Shown in pieces: positions 16,915 to 27,655 of a stretch of DNA of 64,000 bases. The notes below the pieces were generated by a model. That model ran no database searches and was not told where the DNA came from. It saw only the letters and a list, made by a program, of their open reading frames with translations. The stretch is from the NCBI GenBank assembly GCA_963664635.1, contig OY761542.1:4154001-4218000 (forward strand), given 5' to 3'. Every line of letters starts with the position of its first letter. Within the stretch, counting starts at the first letter, position 1. The stretch is from VXNE01 sp963664635 (GTDB lineage Bacteria; Pseudomonadota; Gammaproteobacteria; Pseudomonadales; Azotimanducaceae). The position numbers were made by a program, and so were the translations under genes.

Positions 16915-17673
16915 ATGGCGCCGGCACTCCCCGACCCCGGCGGCCTGACCGACCGGCTGCGGGCCAACACGACCGACGGCGCCGCCGCACTCGCCCGCGA
17001 AGCCCTGGCGGCACTGCGGGCATACGCGCTTGCCGCCGGTCCGGGCGACGGACCGGGCATCCTCCGTTGCGCGGAGGCGTTGCGCGACGCGCGGCCGAGC
17101 ATGGGCGCGGTGGGCCGGATCGTGCAGCACTGGATCGATACGTTGCCGGCGGGGGAAGCTCCCGCCGCCCATTGCGACGCCGTATCGCATCTGGCCGACG
17201 CCGCGCTCGGCGACACCCTCCGGCTCGCCCGGCGCCGCCTGGCCGATTTGCCCGGCACGCTACTGACGCACAGCGCATCCTCCACCGTGCGCCGCGCGCT
17301 TCTCGAGCGCCCACCCGACGAGATTCTCGTCGCCGCCTCGGAACCCGGCGGCGAGGGCAGGAACCTCGCCGCCGCGCTCGGCGCGCGCTGCGTCGAAGAC
17401 GGGGAGGCCAGGCTGCTGGCGCCGGCCTGCGCCGCCGTCCTCGTCGGCGCCGACGCGATCGGCCGGCGCGCCTTCGTGAACAAGGTGGGCACCCGGACGC
17501 TCGCGGTCGCCGCACGTGACGCCGGCCGTCCGTTCCTGGTCGTCGCCGAGAGCTTCAAGCGCGTCGACGCCGACGCGCCGCCCGTCACCGAAACGCTTTT
17601 CGAGACGGTCCCCAACGGGCTCGTGACCGCGTTTCTGACGGACGACGTCTTTCCGGCGCCGACCGCGGGCTGA
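16915..17673 (+). CDS. eIF-2B alpha/ribose-1,5-bisphosphate isomerase-like protein
   Basis: 252 residues. The C-terminal half carries the eIF2B-family signature: VGADAIG, FVNKVGTRTLAVAAR, and GRPFLVVAESFKR. In archaea such proteins act in AMP/ribose-1,5-bisphosphate metabolism or as aIF2B, and bacterial relatives include methylthioribose-1-phosphate isomerase. The N-terminal half is helical and poorly recognisable. The gene lies between a crotonase and a nitronate monooxygenase-like gene in the same direction. Its role here is unknown, and translation initiation is not implied. Confidence 0.75.
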   Translation: MAPALPDPGGLTDRLRANTTDGAAALAREALAALRAYALAAGPGDGPGILRCAEALRDARPSMGAVGRIVQHWIDTLPAGEAPAAHCDAVSHLADAALGDTLRLARRRLADLPGTLLTHSASSTVRRALLERPPDEILVAASEPGGEGRNLAAALGARCVEDGEARLLAPACAAVLVGADAIGRRAFVNKVGTRTLAVAARDAGRPFLVVAESFKRVDADAPPVTETLFETVPNGLVTAFLTDDVFPAPTAG

Positions 17674-17773
17674 CGGCTTGCGCGCAAGCGCTTGGCGGTT
17701 ACCGCGCAAACGCGTATGGTTCGCGACCGCCCGCCCGCGCGGACCGCATCTCTTCCAACACGACGGCACTTCC

Positions 17774-18766
17774 ATGACGGCAGCAACCACCACGACCCGG
17801 ACGTTCGACAACCGGGTGACCCGCATGCTCGGCGTCGAGCGGCCCATCGTCCAGGCGCCGATGGGCTGGATCGCGCGCTCGCAGCTCGCCTCGGCGGTCT
17901 CCAACGCCGGCGGCCTCGGCATCATCGAGACGTCGTCCGGCGAACTCGACGCCATCCGCGAAGAGATCCGGCGCATGCGGGAACTGACCGACAAGCCCTT
18001 CGGGGTGAACATCGCCCAGGCCTTCGTGCGCGACCCCGGCATCGTCAACTTCGTCATCGACCAGGGCGTGAAATTCGTGACCACCTCGGCGGGTAGCCCG
18101 GAGCGGTACACCGAACAGATCAAGGGAGCCGGACTGACGGTCTTTCACGTGGTGCCGAGCCTCGCAGCGGCGCGCAAGGCCGTGGATTGCGGCGTGGACG
18201 GGCTCATCGTCGAAGGCGGCGAAGGCGGCGGCTTCAAGAACCCGCGCGAGGTGGCCAGCATGGTGCTGTTGCCCCTCGTACGCTCCCACGTCGACGTCCC
18301 CATCGTCGCCGCGGGCGGGTTCGTGGACGGCGGCTCCGTGGCCGCGGCCTTCGCGCTCGGCGCGGAGGGCGTGCAGATGGGTACGCGCATGGTGTCGGCC
18401 GCCGAATCCCCGGTGCACTCGAACTGGAAGGACGCGATCGTGGCCGCGCGCGAGACGGACACCGTGTTCCTGAACCGGTTCAACTCCCCCGCGCTGCGGG
18501 CGCTGCGCACCGAGAAGACCACGCGCCTCGAGAAGGACCACGAGACCAACGCCATGACCGAGTTCGGTACGGCCCTCGACCTGTACTTCGGCGGCGACAT
18601 GGAAGCGAGCATCGCCCTGACCGGTCAGGTATGCGGACGCATCGACGCCGTCCGGCCCGTGGCCGAGATCCTGGACGAGGTCGAGCACCAGTTCTTCGAG
18701 ACCATCGAGGGGCTCGCCAGCCGGTACAGCCCGACGCCGCCCTCTGGCGCGGCGTCGGCGGCGTAG
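17774..18766 (+). CDS. Nitronate monooxygenase / NAD(P)H-dependent flavin oxidoreductase
   Basis: 330 residues from ATG 17774; the longer reading from 17678 adds residues unlike the family. The TIM-barrel FMN protein pattern is clear: RPIVQAPMGWIARSQLASAVSNAGGLG at the N-terminus, DGLIVEGGEGGGF in the middle, and VPIVAAGGFVDG then GAEGVQMGTR for FMN phosphate binding. Family members oxidise nitronates or reduce enoyl compounds. It lies 45 bases upstream of the HMG-CoA reductase-kinase gene and may be co-transcribed with it. It is not a type 2 IPP isomerase, which is also an FMN TIM barrel but has different signatures. Confidence 0.87.
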   Translation: MTAATTTTRTFDNRVTRMLGVERPIVQAPMGWIARSQLASAVSNAGGLGIIETSSGELDAIREEIRRMRELTDKPFGVNIAQAFVRDPGIVNFVIDQGVKFVTTSAGSPERYTEQIKGAGLTVFHVVPSLAAARKAVDCGVDGLIVEGGEGGGFKNPREVASMVLLPLVRSHVDVPIVAAGGFVDGGSVAAAFALGAEGVQMGTRMVSAAESPVHSNWKDAIVAARETDTVFLNRFNSPALRALRTEKTTRLEKDHETNAMTEFGTALDLYFGGDMEASIALTGQVCGRIDAVRPVAEILDEVEHQFFETIEGLASRYSPTPPSGAASAA

Positions 18767-18811
18767 AATGGACGCTCCGGTCCTGATCCAGTCCATCGAG
18801 GGCACTCAGGC

Positions 18812-21079
<2,268 letters not shown>

Positions 21080-21121
21080 TCCTGGCGCGGCCATGCGCCG
21101 ACACAGACGAGGAGAGCTCCC

Positions 21122-22219
21122 ATGACCACACCCGCGCGCGTCGTCGTCGTCCCCAAGGACCCGGGGCCTCTCGAGGTGCAAGACGTGCGGCTGCCCGACC
21201 CCGGACCGGAGCAGGTCGTCGTCCGGCAGTTCGCGTCCGGCATCTGCCACTCGCAACTGCACCAGATCGGCCGCCCGCGCGAGCACCCGCTGATCCTCGG
21301 GCACGAGTCGACGGGCGTCGTCATCGCCGCCGGCAACGCGGTGACGCACGTCGAGGAGGGCGATACCGTGCTCGTCACGTGGGTCCCCCGCGACGCCGCC
21401 CGGGCCGACGGGCTGCCGGCGCCGGCCGCCCTTGACGTCGTCGGCGGCACGGCCCGTGCACCCAACGTCTTCACCTGGGCGGACCACACGGTCGCCGATC
21501 AGCAGTACGTCGTGAAGGCACACCCGGGGATCGCGAAGGATGTCACCTCCATCATCGGGTGCGCGATCATGACGGGCGCGGGCGCCGTGCTGAACACCGC
21601 GAACGTGCAGCGGGGCGAGAGCGTCGCGGTCTTCGGCGTCGGCGGCGTCGGGCTCTCCGCCATCGTCGGGGCGCGCATGCGCGGCGCGGAGCCGATCATC
21701 GCCGTCGATCTCGACGACGCGAAGCTGGACTTCGCCAAGCGCTTCGGCGCGACCCACGGCGTCAACGCGGCCCAGGTCGACGCGGTGGCGGCGATCCACG
21801 AGATCACCGGACGGCCGGACCAGACCGCCATCACCCGGCTGCCCGTCACGGGCGTCGACTACGCCTTCGACTGTATCGGCCTGAAGACGACCATGGAACA
21901 GCTCGTGCCGTCCTGCCGGCCCGGCCACTTCGGCGCCTGCCAGGGCGGCACCGCGGTGCTGGTCGGCATCCCGAGCGAGCCCGTCGAACTGAACGCGATG
22001 CAGATCGTCAGCCAGGAGAAGCAGTTCCGCGGCAGCATCGGTGGCTCCTGCGCCCCGGACCGCGACTTCCCGATGTTCCTCGACTGGCACGCCAACGGCG
22101 ACCTCGACCTCGAGGCGCTCGTCACGGAGCGGTACGCCATCGACGACATCAACGAGGCGACGGAAGCGTTGCGGGCCGGGCAGATCGCCGGACGGGCCAT
22201 CATGGAGTTCGACGACTGA
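21122..22219 (+). CDS. Zinc-type alcohol dehydrogenase (MDR family)
   Basis: 365 residues from ATG 21122 with GGAGAG upstream. Catalytic zinc ligands of medium-chain dehydrogenases are visible as GICHSQL and GHES, with a later Cys in IIGCAIMTGAG. The cofactor Rossmann motif is VAVFGVGGVGLSAIVGA with an acidic residue at the end of the next strand (AVDLDD), suggesting NAD(H). The structural-zinc Cys cluster of class I/III ADH is missing. The C-terminal layout resembles the class III (glutathione-dependent formaldehyde dehydrogenase) side of the family. The gene starts a run with HNH and DUF2891 genes. Confidence 0.88.
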   Translation: MTTPARVVVVPKDPGPLEVQDVRLPDPGPEQVVVRQFASGICHSQLHQIGRPREHPLILGHESTGVVIAAGNAVTHVEEGDTVLVTWVPRDAARADGLPAPAALDVVGGTARAPNVFTWADHTVADQQYVVKAHPGIAKDVTSIIGCAIMTGAGAVLNTANVQRGESVAVFGVGGVGLSAIVGARMRGAEPIIAVDLDDAKLDFAKRFGATHGVNAAQVDAVAAIHEITGRPDQTAITRLPVTGVDYAFDCIGLKTTMEQLVPSCRPGHFGACQGGTAVLVGIPSEPVELNAMQIVSQEKQFRGSIGGSCAPDRDFPMFLDWHANGDLDLEALVTERYAIDDINEATEALRAGQIAGRAIMEFDD

Positions 22220-22905
22220 GCGGGAGCACCCCGTCCATCGCGCTCGACGAGTACATCGGTCGTTTCCGGCGGCTCAACGTCAACCGGTCCGGCGGCAGCG
22301 CGAGCCCCCACAAGCCGTGCATGTTGCTCGCGATCCTCGAACTTGCCGAACGCGGCGTCCTGGAGCGCAACGAGATTCCGTACCTGGAGACCCTGGAGGG
22401 CTTCGCCGCGTACTTCGACCTGGTGAAGGGACCACGGCGGCGGGTGACCAACGAGTACGAGAGCGCACTCCGGCAGGCCGAAGGACAGGCCCCTGTCGCG
22501 ATCCCGGCGGATGCGGCCGCCCGGGACCCGGCCTTCCGGCGTCTCGTGCTCGAGGCCTACGACTATCGCCGCGCCGCGAGCGGGTGGCGGGTCGTCGTTC
22601 CGGGCGGCCCCGCGCTCGCCAAGGCAGCGCACCTGATCCCGTTTGCCGAGACGCATGACGATCACCCGCGCAACGGGATCGCCTTGGCCCCTACCTTCCA
22701 TCGCGCCCTCGACGCGCGCCTGATTGCATCAGGCCCCGACATGAGGTGGTACGTGTCCGAGGTACTCGACAGGCGCATACCCGACAACGGACCGCTGGTC
22801 CAGATCGCGGGCGAACACGTCATCTTCCATGGCAACCAGCGACTCCGCCCGCGCGAGGACGCGCTCAGGTGGCGCGTCGAACAGCTCCGAACGCGTTCCG
22901 AGTGA
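22216..22905 (+). CDS. HNH endonuclease family protein, shortened form
   Basis: About 229 residues if translation starts at CTG 22216, which shares CTGA with the ADH stop and has GGAG nine bases upstream; the first in-frame ATG is at 22321, inside the conserved N-terminus. The HNH core is AAHLIPFAETHDDHPRNGIAL...FHRALD, as in the predicted HNH_2 restriction-type proteins. The N-terminal KPCMLLAILELAERG helix also fits that family. Compared with full-length relatives (near 290 residues), the middle part before the HNH domain is missing, and the usual Cys preceding the SG turn is Arg (YRRAASG). It may be a degenerate nuclease. It overlaps the next gene by GTGA. Confidence 0.65.
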   Translation: MSGSTPSIALDEYIGRFRRLNVNRSGGSASPHKPCMLLAILELAERGVLERNEIPYLETLEGFAAYFDLVKGPRRRVTNEYESALRQAEGQAPVAIPADAAARDPAFRRLVLEAYDYRRAASGWRVVVPGGPALAKAAHLIPFAETHDDHPRNGIALAPTFHRALDARLIASGPDMRWYVSEVLDRRIPDNGPLVQIAGEHVIFHGNQRLRPREDALRWRVEQLRTRSE

Positions 22906-23885
22906 CCGATCCGGCACCACTTGAAGAACGACTCGCGCGCCTCGCCCTCGCCTGCGTCCACCGCGAGTATCCGAACCGCATCGGGCACCTGCTCGAGTCC
23001 GATGCCGACGTCCTCCCGCCGCGGCGGCTGACCCCGGCGTTCTTCGGCTGCTTCGACTGGCACAGCGCCGTGCATGCGCATTGGCTGCTGGCACGGCTGT
23101 CCCGGATGACGCCGCATGCCGACTTCGCCCCCGCGGCCCGGGCCGCGCTGGCACGCGCCTTGACGCCCGAGAACATCGCCGCCGAAGTGCGCTACGCGGC
23201 GTCACGACCCGCCTTCGAGCGCCCGTACGGGATGGCCTGGCTCCTGCAACTCGCGGCCGAACTGCATGAGTGGGACGACCCGGACGCGCAGCGTTGGCGC
23301 GACTCGCTGCGGCCCCTCGAGACCCACGCCGCCGGGGTCTTCGAGCGCTGGCTACCCGAACTCTCTCATCCCGTGCGCAGCGGAACCCACGATCAGACCG
23401 CGTTCTCGCTCTCCCTCGTCCACGACTGGGCCCGGATCACGGACGCATCGAGACTGCGGGGCCTCGTCGAGGGTCGTGGCCTGGATTTTTTCGGTAGGGA
23501 CCGGGCGGCACCGCTCGCCTACGAGCCTTCCGGTCACGACTTCCTCTCCCCGAGCCTGGCCGAAGCCGACCTGTTGCGCCGCATCCTGAACCCGGACGCC
23601 CTTCGCGGGTTCCTCGCCGCGTTTCTCGGGGACTTCGAGCTACGGCCCGTGCGCGCCGCCAACCGAGCCGACGGACACCTCGTGCACCTCGACGGCCTGA
23701 ACCTCAGCCGCGCGTGGATGCTCGAGGGTATCGCGGCCACGGCGCCGTCCGAGCGCCTCATGGCGATGGCCGAAAGCCACCGCGACGCCGGCCTGCGAGC
23801 CCTCGACAACCCGACCTACGCGGGCGCGCATTGGCTCGCCACCTTCGCCGGCTACCTCGTCACCCGGCGTGGGCTCGTCCACTAG
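22902..23885 (+). CDS. DUF2891 family protein
   Basis: 327 residues from GTG 22902, overlapping the HNH stop as GTGA. The family's conserved blocks are all visible: FDWHSAVHAHWLLARL, FERPYGMAWLLQLAAEL, HPVRSGTHDQTAF, AYEPSGHDFLSPSLAEADLLRR and HLDGLNLSRAWM. DUF2891 proteins are soluble, alpha-helical, likely alpha/alpha-toroid proteins with conserved His and Asp residues. Their biochemical role is not established. The stop is 71 bases from the convergent PhyH gene. Confidence 0.88.
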   Translation: MTDPAPLEERLARLALACVHREYPNRIGHLLESDADVLPPRRLTPAFFGCFDWHSAVHAHWLLARLSRMTPHADFAPAARAALARALTPENIAAEVRYAASRPAFERPYGMAWLLQLAAELHEWDDPDAQRWRDSLRPLETHAAGVFERWLPELSHPVRSGTHDQTAFSLSLVHDWARITDASRLRGLVEGRGLDFFGRDRAAPLAYEPSGHDFLSPSLAEADLLRRILNPDALRGFLAAFLGDFELRPVRAANRADGHLVHLDGLNLSRAWMLEGIAATAPSERLMAMAESHRDAGLRALDNPTYAGAHWLATFAGYLVTRRGLVH

Positions 23886-23956
23886 CGCCGCCAAACTCCT
23901 CGCTGCGCTCGGTGCCTGGCCCCAGCCCCCACCTCTCTAGGGGCAGGCCCGACAGG

Positions 23957-25243
23957 CTATTCCTCGAGCAGCTCCGACCGAAAAGCGGCCGTCGAGCGGC
24001 CGTATCCCGAGCGTGCCGCATAGGCGAGCCGCTCGAAGTCCGCACCCATCTCGCCGCTCTTTCCGAACGCGTCGTCGAGACCGCAGAGCGTCGAGAACAC
24101 GGGCGGATTCCGGTCGACGATCTCCTGCTCGATCTCCTCGTAGCGCTCGATGGGGCGCATGAAGTTCCGGCAGTAGGCGTTGTGCAGCGAAGTCCGCTTG
24201 CCCGGCGCCTTGCGCGGCGTCGAGCCGTGCCAGGTCGCGCCGTGCCAGAAGGCGATGCAGCCCGGCGGCAGCTCGATGGTGACGGAACCCTCCTGGGTGG
24301 TTCCCGGCGGCACCTGGCGTTTCTCGCGGAAGCTGCCGGGCAGGATGACCGTCGGGCCGCAGTCGCCGCGGAAGTCGTCGATCGCCCACACGGCGGTGGC
24401 TTCCAGGCAGAAATCGGGGAACGGTTCCTCGACCATCGAGGCGGCATAGTCGGAGTGCAGGCCCGGATGGGTGTCGAGGCCCGGGCCCTTCACGATGGTG
24501 TCCGACTGGTAGATCAGGTTGCCGCGCCCGAGCAGGTGGTCCGCGAGGGTCAGCACCCACGGGTGGATGACCGCCTCCTCCCAGATCCGGCCGCGCTCGA
24601 GCAGCATGGTGGCGCGGAAGCTCGCGTCCTCCGCCCGTCCGGTGTGGTTCCTGTGCGTCTCCTCGCGCATGGCGAGCGCGTACTCTTCGGAGAACGCGTT
24701 CTCGAGCACCGTGTACCCGGTGTCCGCGAGTTCGGCCACGTGCCGCTCGAGACCGTAGTGCTCGATGCGGTGGCCGACATCCGGGTTGTTGAGCGTGCGC
24801 CGGGCGAGGTGGTCGTGCAGCGCACCCAGGACGGCGCCGATGGCGGGATCCTCCGGCATTGCCCCTACCGGGTCCGAGACGCGGTCGCCCGCCAGGTGCC
24901 GGTACTCCCGCATGATGCGTTCCCGTCCGGTCGGGTCGTCCCCGTAGACGACCCAGGTCGACGGCAGGCCGGCGTTGTAGTCGCCCCGCTGAAAGAGGTC
25001 GACGTCCGAGCTGGGGCGCGCCTCGGTCTCCACCGTCCCCCCGGCGATGCGGATCGTGTAGCCGAACGGACCGTCCCCGCCGTCGAGGTGCGGGGGCGCG
25101 CTGTCCAGGTGCGTCGAGAAGCTGAAGGACGCGTTGGGAATCTCCGCGCACTTCGACTCCAGGAATCGCTTCGCCTCGGCGAGCCACTCCTTCGAGGCGT
25201 ACTCGACCCGTTCGTTCAACCCCGCACTCGGTTGCGTAAACAC
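23957..25243 (-). CDS. Two-domain protein: SCP2-like N-terminal domain plus phytanoyl-CoA dioxygenase domain
   Basis: 428 residues from GTG 25243 with AGGAGGAGGAA upstream. The C-terminal two thirds form a PhyH Fe(II)/2-oxoglutarate dioxygenase: HSDYA (HxD iron ligands), IAFWHGATWHGS with the distal His, and KRTSLHNAY with the arginine that would bind 2-oxoglutarate. The first ~150 residues resemble the small protein encoded at 56842-57276: W-x-A...ES.CAE, an IRIAGGTVE strand, and the shared end ALHDHLARRT. That segment may be a lipid or sterol-type binding domain. Substrate unknown; hydroxylation of a CoA ester or terpenoid is plausible but not shown. Confidence 0.8.
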   Translation of the reverse strand: MFTQPSAGLNERVEYASKEWLAEAKRFLESKCAEIPNASFSFSTHLDSAPPHLDGGDGPFGYTIRIAGGTVETEARPSSDVDLFQRGDYNAGLPSTWVVYGDDPTGRERIMREYRHLAGDRVSDPVGAMPEDPAIGAVLGALHDHLARRTLNNPDVGHRIEHYGLERHVAELADTGYTVLENAFSEEYALAMREETHRNHTGRAEDASFRATMLLERGRIWEEAVIHPWVLTLADHLLGRGNLIYQSDTIVKGPGLDTHPGLHSDYAASMVEEPFPDFCLEATAVWAIDDFRGDCGPTVILPGSFREKRQVPPGTTQEGSVTIELPPGCIAFWHGATWHGSTPRKAPGKRTSLHNAYCRNFMRPIERYEEIEQEIVDRNPPVFSTLCGLDDAFGKSGEMGADFERLAYAARSGYGRSTAAFRSELLEE

Positions 25244-25384
25244 CTTTCGTTCCTCCTCCTGCAGACGTCACGGTCGACACAGCCTCGGCTGCCCGGTCTC
25301 GGCCGCGTTGAGCGGCCAATCATAGTCGGGTATCGCGCCGTTTGCAGACCGGCCGCGCCGCGTCCGCCGACATGACCGGGCGCT

Positions 25385-26545
25385 TCAGTCGTCGAACAAT
25401 GCGATGTAGCGCTGGTAAGCGAAACGACGGTTCCTGGCATGACCCGTGACCTCCACCAGCACCCCGCGTTCGACCATGCGGTCGACGAGACGGTTGGCTG
25501 CCGCGAATCCAATGCCAAGAAACTCGCTGGCGTGGCGCACCCCCAGGATGGGGGTCTCAAAGAGCCGTTCGTGCAGCCGCAAGGCGTTTCCCGCCCCGCG
25601 CCCGAGGTGGGTCAGGAGGTCTTCGCGCGTCTCCTCGCGCAGGGCGACGATGGCGCGTGCGGTGCTGGTGGACTCCAGGGCGACCGAGGCGACTCCGGCG
25701 ACCAGGAACTTCAGCCACTCCTCCCACGCGCCTTCGTCCCGCACGGCCTGCAGATGCCGGTAATACTCCGCGCGGTGCGCCTTGAGGTAGTGCGACAGGT
25801 AAAGCACCGGCTTCTGGAGCGTGCCCTGTTCACACAACGACAACGCGATCAGTTGACGGCCCACGCGGCCGTTCCCATCGAAAAACGGATGGATCGTCTC
25901 GAACTGGGCGTGTATCAGTCCGGCCTTGACCAACGCCGGCATGGTTGCCTCGCGCAGCATGAAACGTTCGAGCTGCTCCATGCACGCCGGGACCGCCTCC
26001 GGCGGTGGCGGTACAAACGTTGCATCGCGCAACGACGCGTCCGCGGGCCCGATCCACACGACATCGTTGCGCAGCTCGCCCGGATACAGGTCGGACCCGC
26101 GGACGCCGGTCAGCAGGCGCCGGTGCAAGGCGAGCATCAGCGCGACGGAGAGGCGTCCCGAGGCCAGGACCCGAACACCATGGTGCAACGCGGACACGTA
26201 GTTGACCACCTCCGCGACATCGGCCGGCCGCTTCGGATCGAAGATGTTCGCTTCCGCTCGAAGCAGATCCCGCAGCGAGCTCTGGGTGCCTTCGATCTGG
26301 CTCGACAGCACGGCCTCTCGACGGACGAACATGAGCACGAACAGATCCGCGTTGGGCAGAATCTGAACGGCGCCGTCGAGCCTGCCGAGCGCCTGATCGG
26401 CCTGGGACAGCAGCGCCTGGAGTTCCCGGTCGACGCGAAGGGGTGGGTCGGGCGGCAACGCCTTCGGCCAAAAGGCGCGATATCCCTCCGGGTGGGTTTC
26501 GTAGCGACCCGCGCGATGCGAAGAACCGTTGCGCGCTTCTGCCAT
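25385..26545 (-). CDS. Fic family protein (AMPylase-type) with C-terminal winged helix
   Basis: 386 residues from ATG 26545. The Fic motif HPFFDGNGRVGR (His219 on this start) is complete, so nucleotidyl transfer to a target protein is likely. An inhibitory-type helix motif, SSQIEGT, lies N-terminal to the Fic core, so the protein is probably a class II, self-inhibited Fic. The C-terminal region (FLGIGFAAANRLVDRMVERGVL) looks like a winged helix-turn-helix. Upstream at 26601-26628 is a 28-base palindrome that could be its own operator. No antitoxin gene is adjacent. Confidence 0.9.
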   Translation of the reverse strand: MAEARNGSSHRAGRYETHPEGYRAFWPKALPPDPPLRVDRELQALLSQADQALGRLDGAVQILPNADLFVLMFVRREAVLSSQIEGTQSSLRDLLRAEANIFDPKRPADVAEVVNYVSALHHGVRVLASGRLSVALMLALHRRLLTGVRGSDLYPGELRNDVVWIGPADASLRDATFVPPPPEAVPACMEQLERFMLREATMPALVKAGLIHAQFETIHPFFDGNGRVGRQLIALSLCEQGTLQKPVLYLSHYLKAHRAEYYRHLQAVRDEGAWEEWLKFLVAGVASVALESTSTARAIVALREETREDLLTHLGRGAGNALRLHERLFETPILGVRHASEFLGIGFAAANRLVDRMVERGVLVEVTGHARNRRFAYQRYIALFDD

Positions 26546-26600
26546 AGTTGTCTTGCCGCGAACAAGAACGCCTGACAACTCCATATTGTACGTTGACGAA

Positions 26601-26628
26601 CATATGGCGCGTCCGGAAGCGCCATATG
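26601..26628. promoter_or_regulatory. 28-bp palindrome upstream of the Fic gene
   Basis: CATATGGCGC and GCGCCATATG flank an inner TCCGGA, making a 28-base palindrome with one mismatched pair. On the minus strand it lies 56-83 bases before the fic start and just ahead of a TACAAT sequence that could be a -10 element, so a regulator bound here could cover the -35. The Fic protein's own C-terminal helix-turn-helix is an obvious candidate. It could also act as a terminator for the PhyH gene upstream, but it lacks a T tract. Confidence 0.55.
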
Positions 26629-26665
26629 ATCGCCACGAACACCAAGCGCTCGGCGATCGGGACCG

Positions 26666-27487
26666 CTACGGCGAACGCGTCCACGCGTCAACGCCCACGA
26701 GCCTGCGTCCCAGCGGCGTGAGCTCGGCGGGCGGGCCAGGCTCGGGGACCAACTGCCCCGGGACTTCCTGGCGCACCGCCCACTCCGGCGGGCGCTTCTC
26801 CTCGAAGAGCCGCACGCGTTCGAGCCGCTCTTCCCGGGATCCCGCGAGGTCCATCGTGACGTACTGCACCCAGCGCGGCAGGGCGCCGTCGTTGCGCGCC
26901 GAGGAGTGCGGCATCTGCCGGTGCCAGATGACCATCGACCCCGCCCTGCCGCCGATCCGGCGGATGGGCGTGCCGGAGGCATTCACCGCCTCCCGGGCCT
27001 CCACCGCGCCGCGGCCGCGCACCCAGTCCGGCAGGTTGGCATAGACCTTCGGCGCACAGCAGAACGCGCCCTGGTCGTCCGCCGTGTCGCGCAGGTACAC
27101 CAGCCCCTGGAACTCCGCCCGGCGCGGCCGGTGCGGGTCCGTATCCCAGTGCAGCGGACCGATGCGGCTCCCGCCCGCCCAGCCGTCGGCGGGGACCTTG
27201 CACGACACGCGGTCCATCGACACCCAGAGCGCGTCGTCCTCGTGGAGTTCCCGGAACAGGTCGTGCACGCGCGGCCACTGGCGTACGTTCCAGAGCGCCT
27301 GCCCGTGGTGCAGCGGCACGATGCCGTGGCCCGGCGCACAGTTGCCATACCAGGTGCGCGGGTCGTCCGGCGCGACGCCGAGGAACTGCGCGGTCGCCTC
27401 CACGACCGCCTCGCAGAGCGCGACGGGTACGACGTCCTCGACGACGAGGACGCCCCGCTCGAACAGTTCCGCCCGTTGGGCACTCAC
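26666..27487 (-). CDS. Phytanoyl-CoA dioxygenase family protein
   Basis: 273 residues from GTG 27487, with GAGGTGG upstream. The PhyH iron ligands are visible as HWDTD (HxD) and, near the C-terminus, WHRQMPHSSARN with the distal His and a nearby Arg. Length and order fit short PhyH enzymes, which use Fe(II) and 2-oxoglutarate to hydroxylate lipids or secondary metabolites. It diverges from the large CoA-transferase gene across 168 bases, in which no distinct promoter was recognised. It is one of three PhyH genes in the window. The substrate is unknown. Confidence 0.85.
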   Translation of the reverse strand: MSAQRAELFERGVLVVEDVVPVALCEAVVEATAQFLGVAPDDPRTWYGNCAPGHGIVPLHHGQALWNVRQWPRVHDLFRELHEDDALWVSMDRVSCKVPADGWAGGSRIGPLHWDTDPHRPRRAEFQGLVYLRDTADDQGAFCCAPKVYANLPDWVRGRGAVEAREAVNASGTPIRRIGGRAGSMVIWHRQMPHSSARNDGALPRWVQYVTMDLAGSREERLERVRLFEEKRPPEWAVRQEVPGQLVPEPGPPAELTPLGRRLVGVDAWTRSP

Positions 27488-27655
27488 CGGCCACCTCGCG
27501 CCATGCGCTCCGGGTTCATGTTATCGGCCCGCAGCGGCTCCAGCCCAGAGCCGTTCCGGCACAAGCTTCCGCGGCAGCCATCGGGCCGGGCGCTGTCGCG
27601 TCCAGCCCGACACCCTGCTACCTTTCGCGGGTCACCGTTGGGAGGGGCGCACGCC

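Noticed and set aside
17774..18766. The FMN barrel gene next to the mevalonate fusion as a type 2 IPP isomerase
   Set aside because: Motifs (QAPMGWIA, GGEGGGF, AAGGFVDG, GVQMGTR) are those of nitronate monooxygenases; type 2 isomerase signatures are absent.
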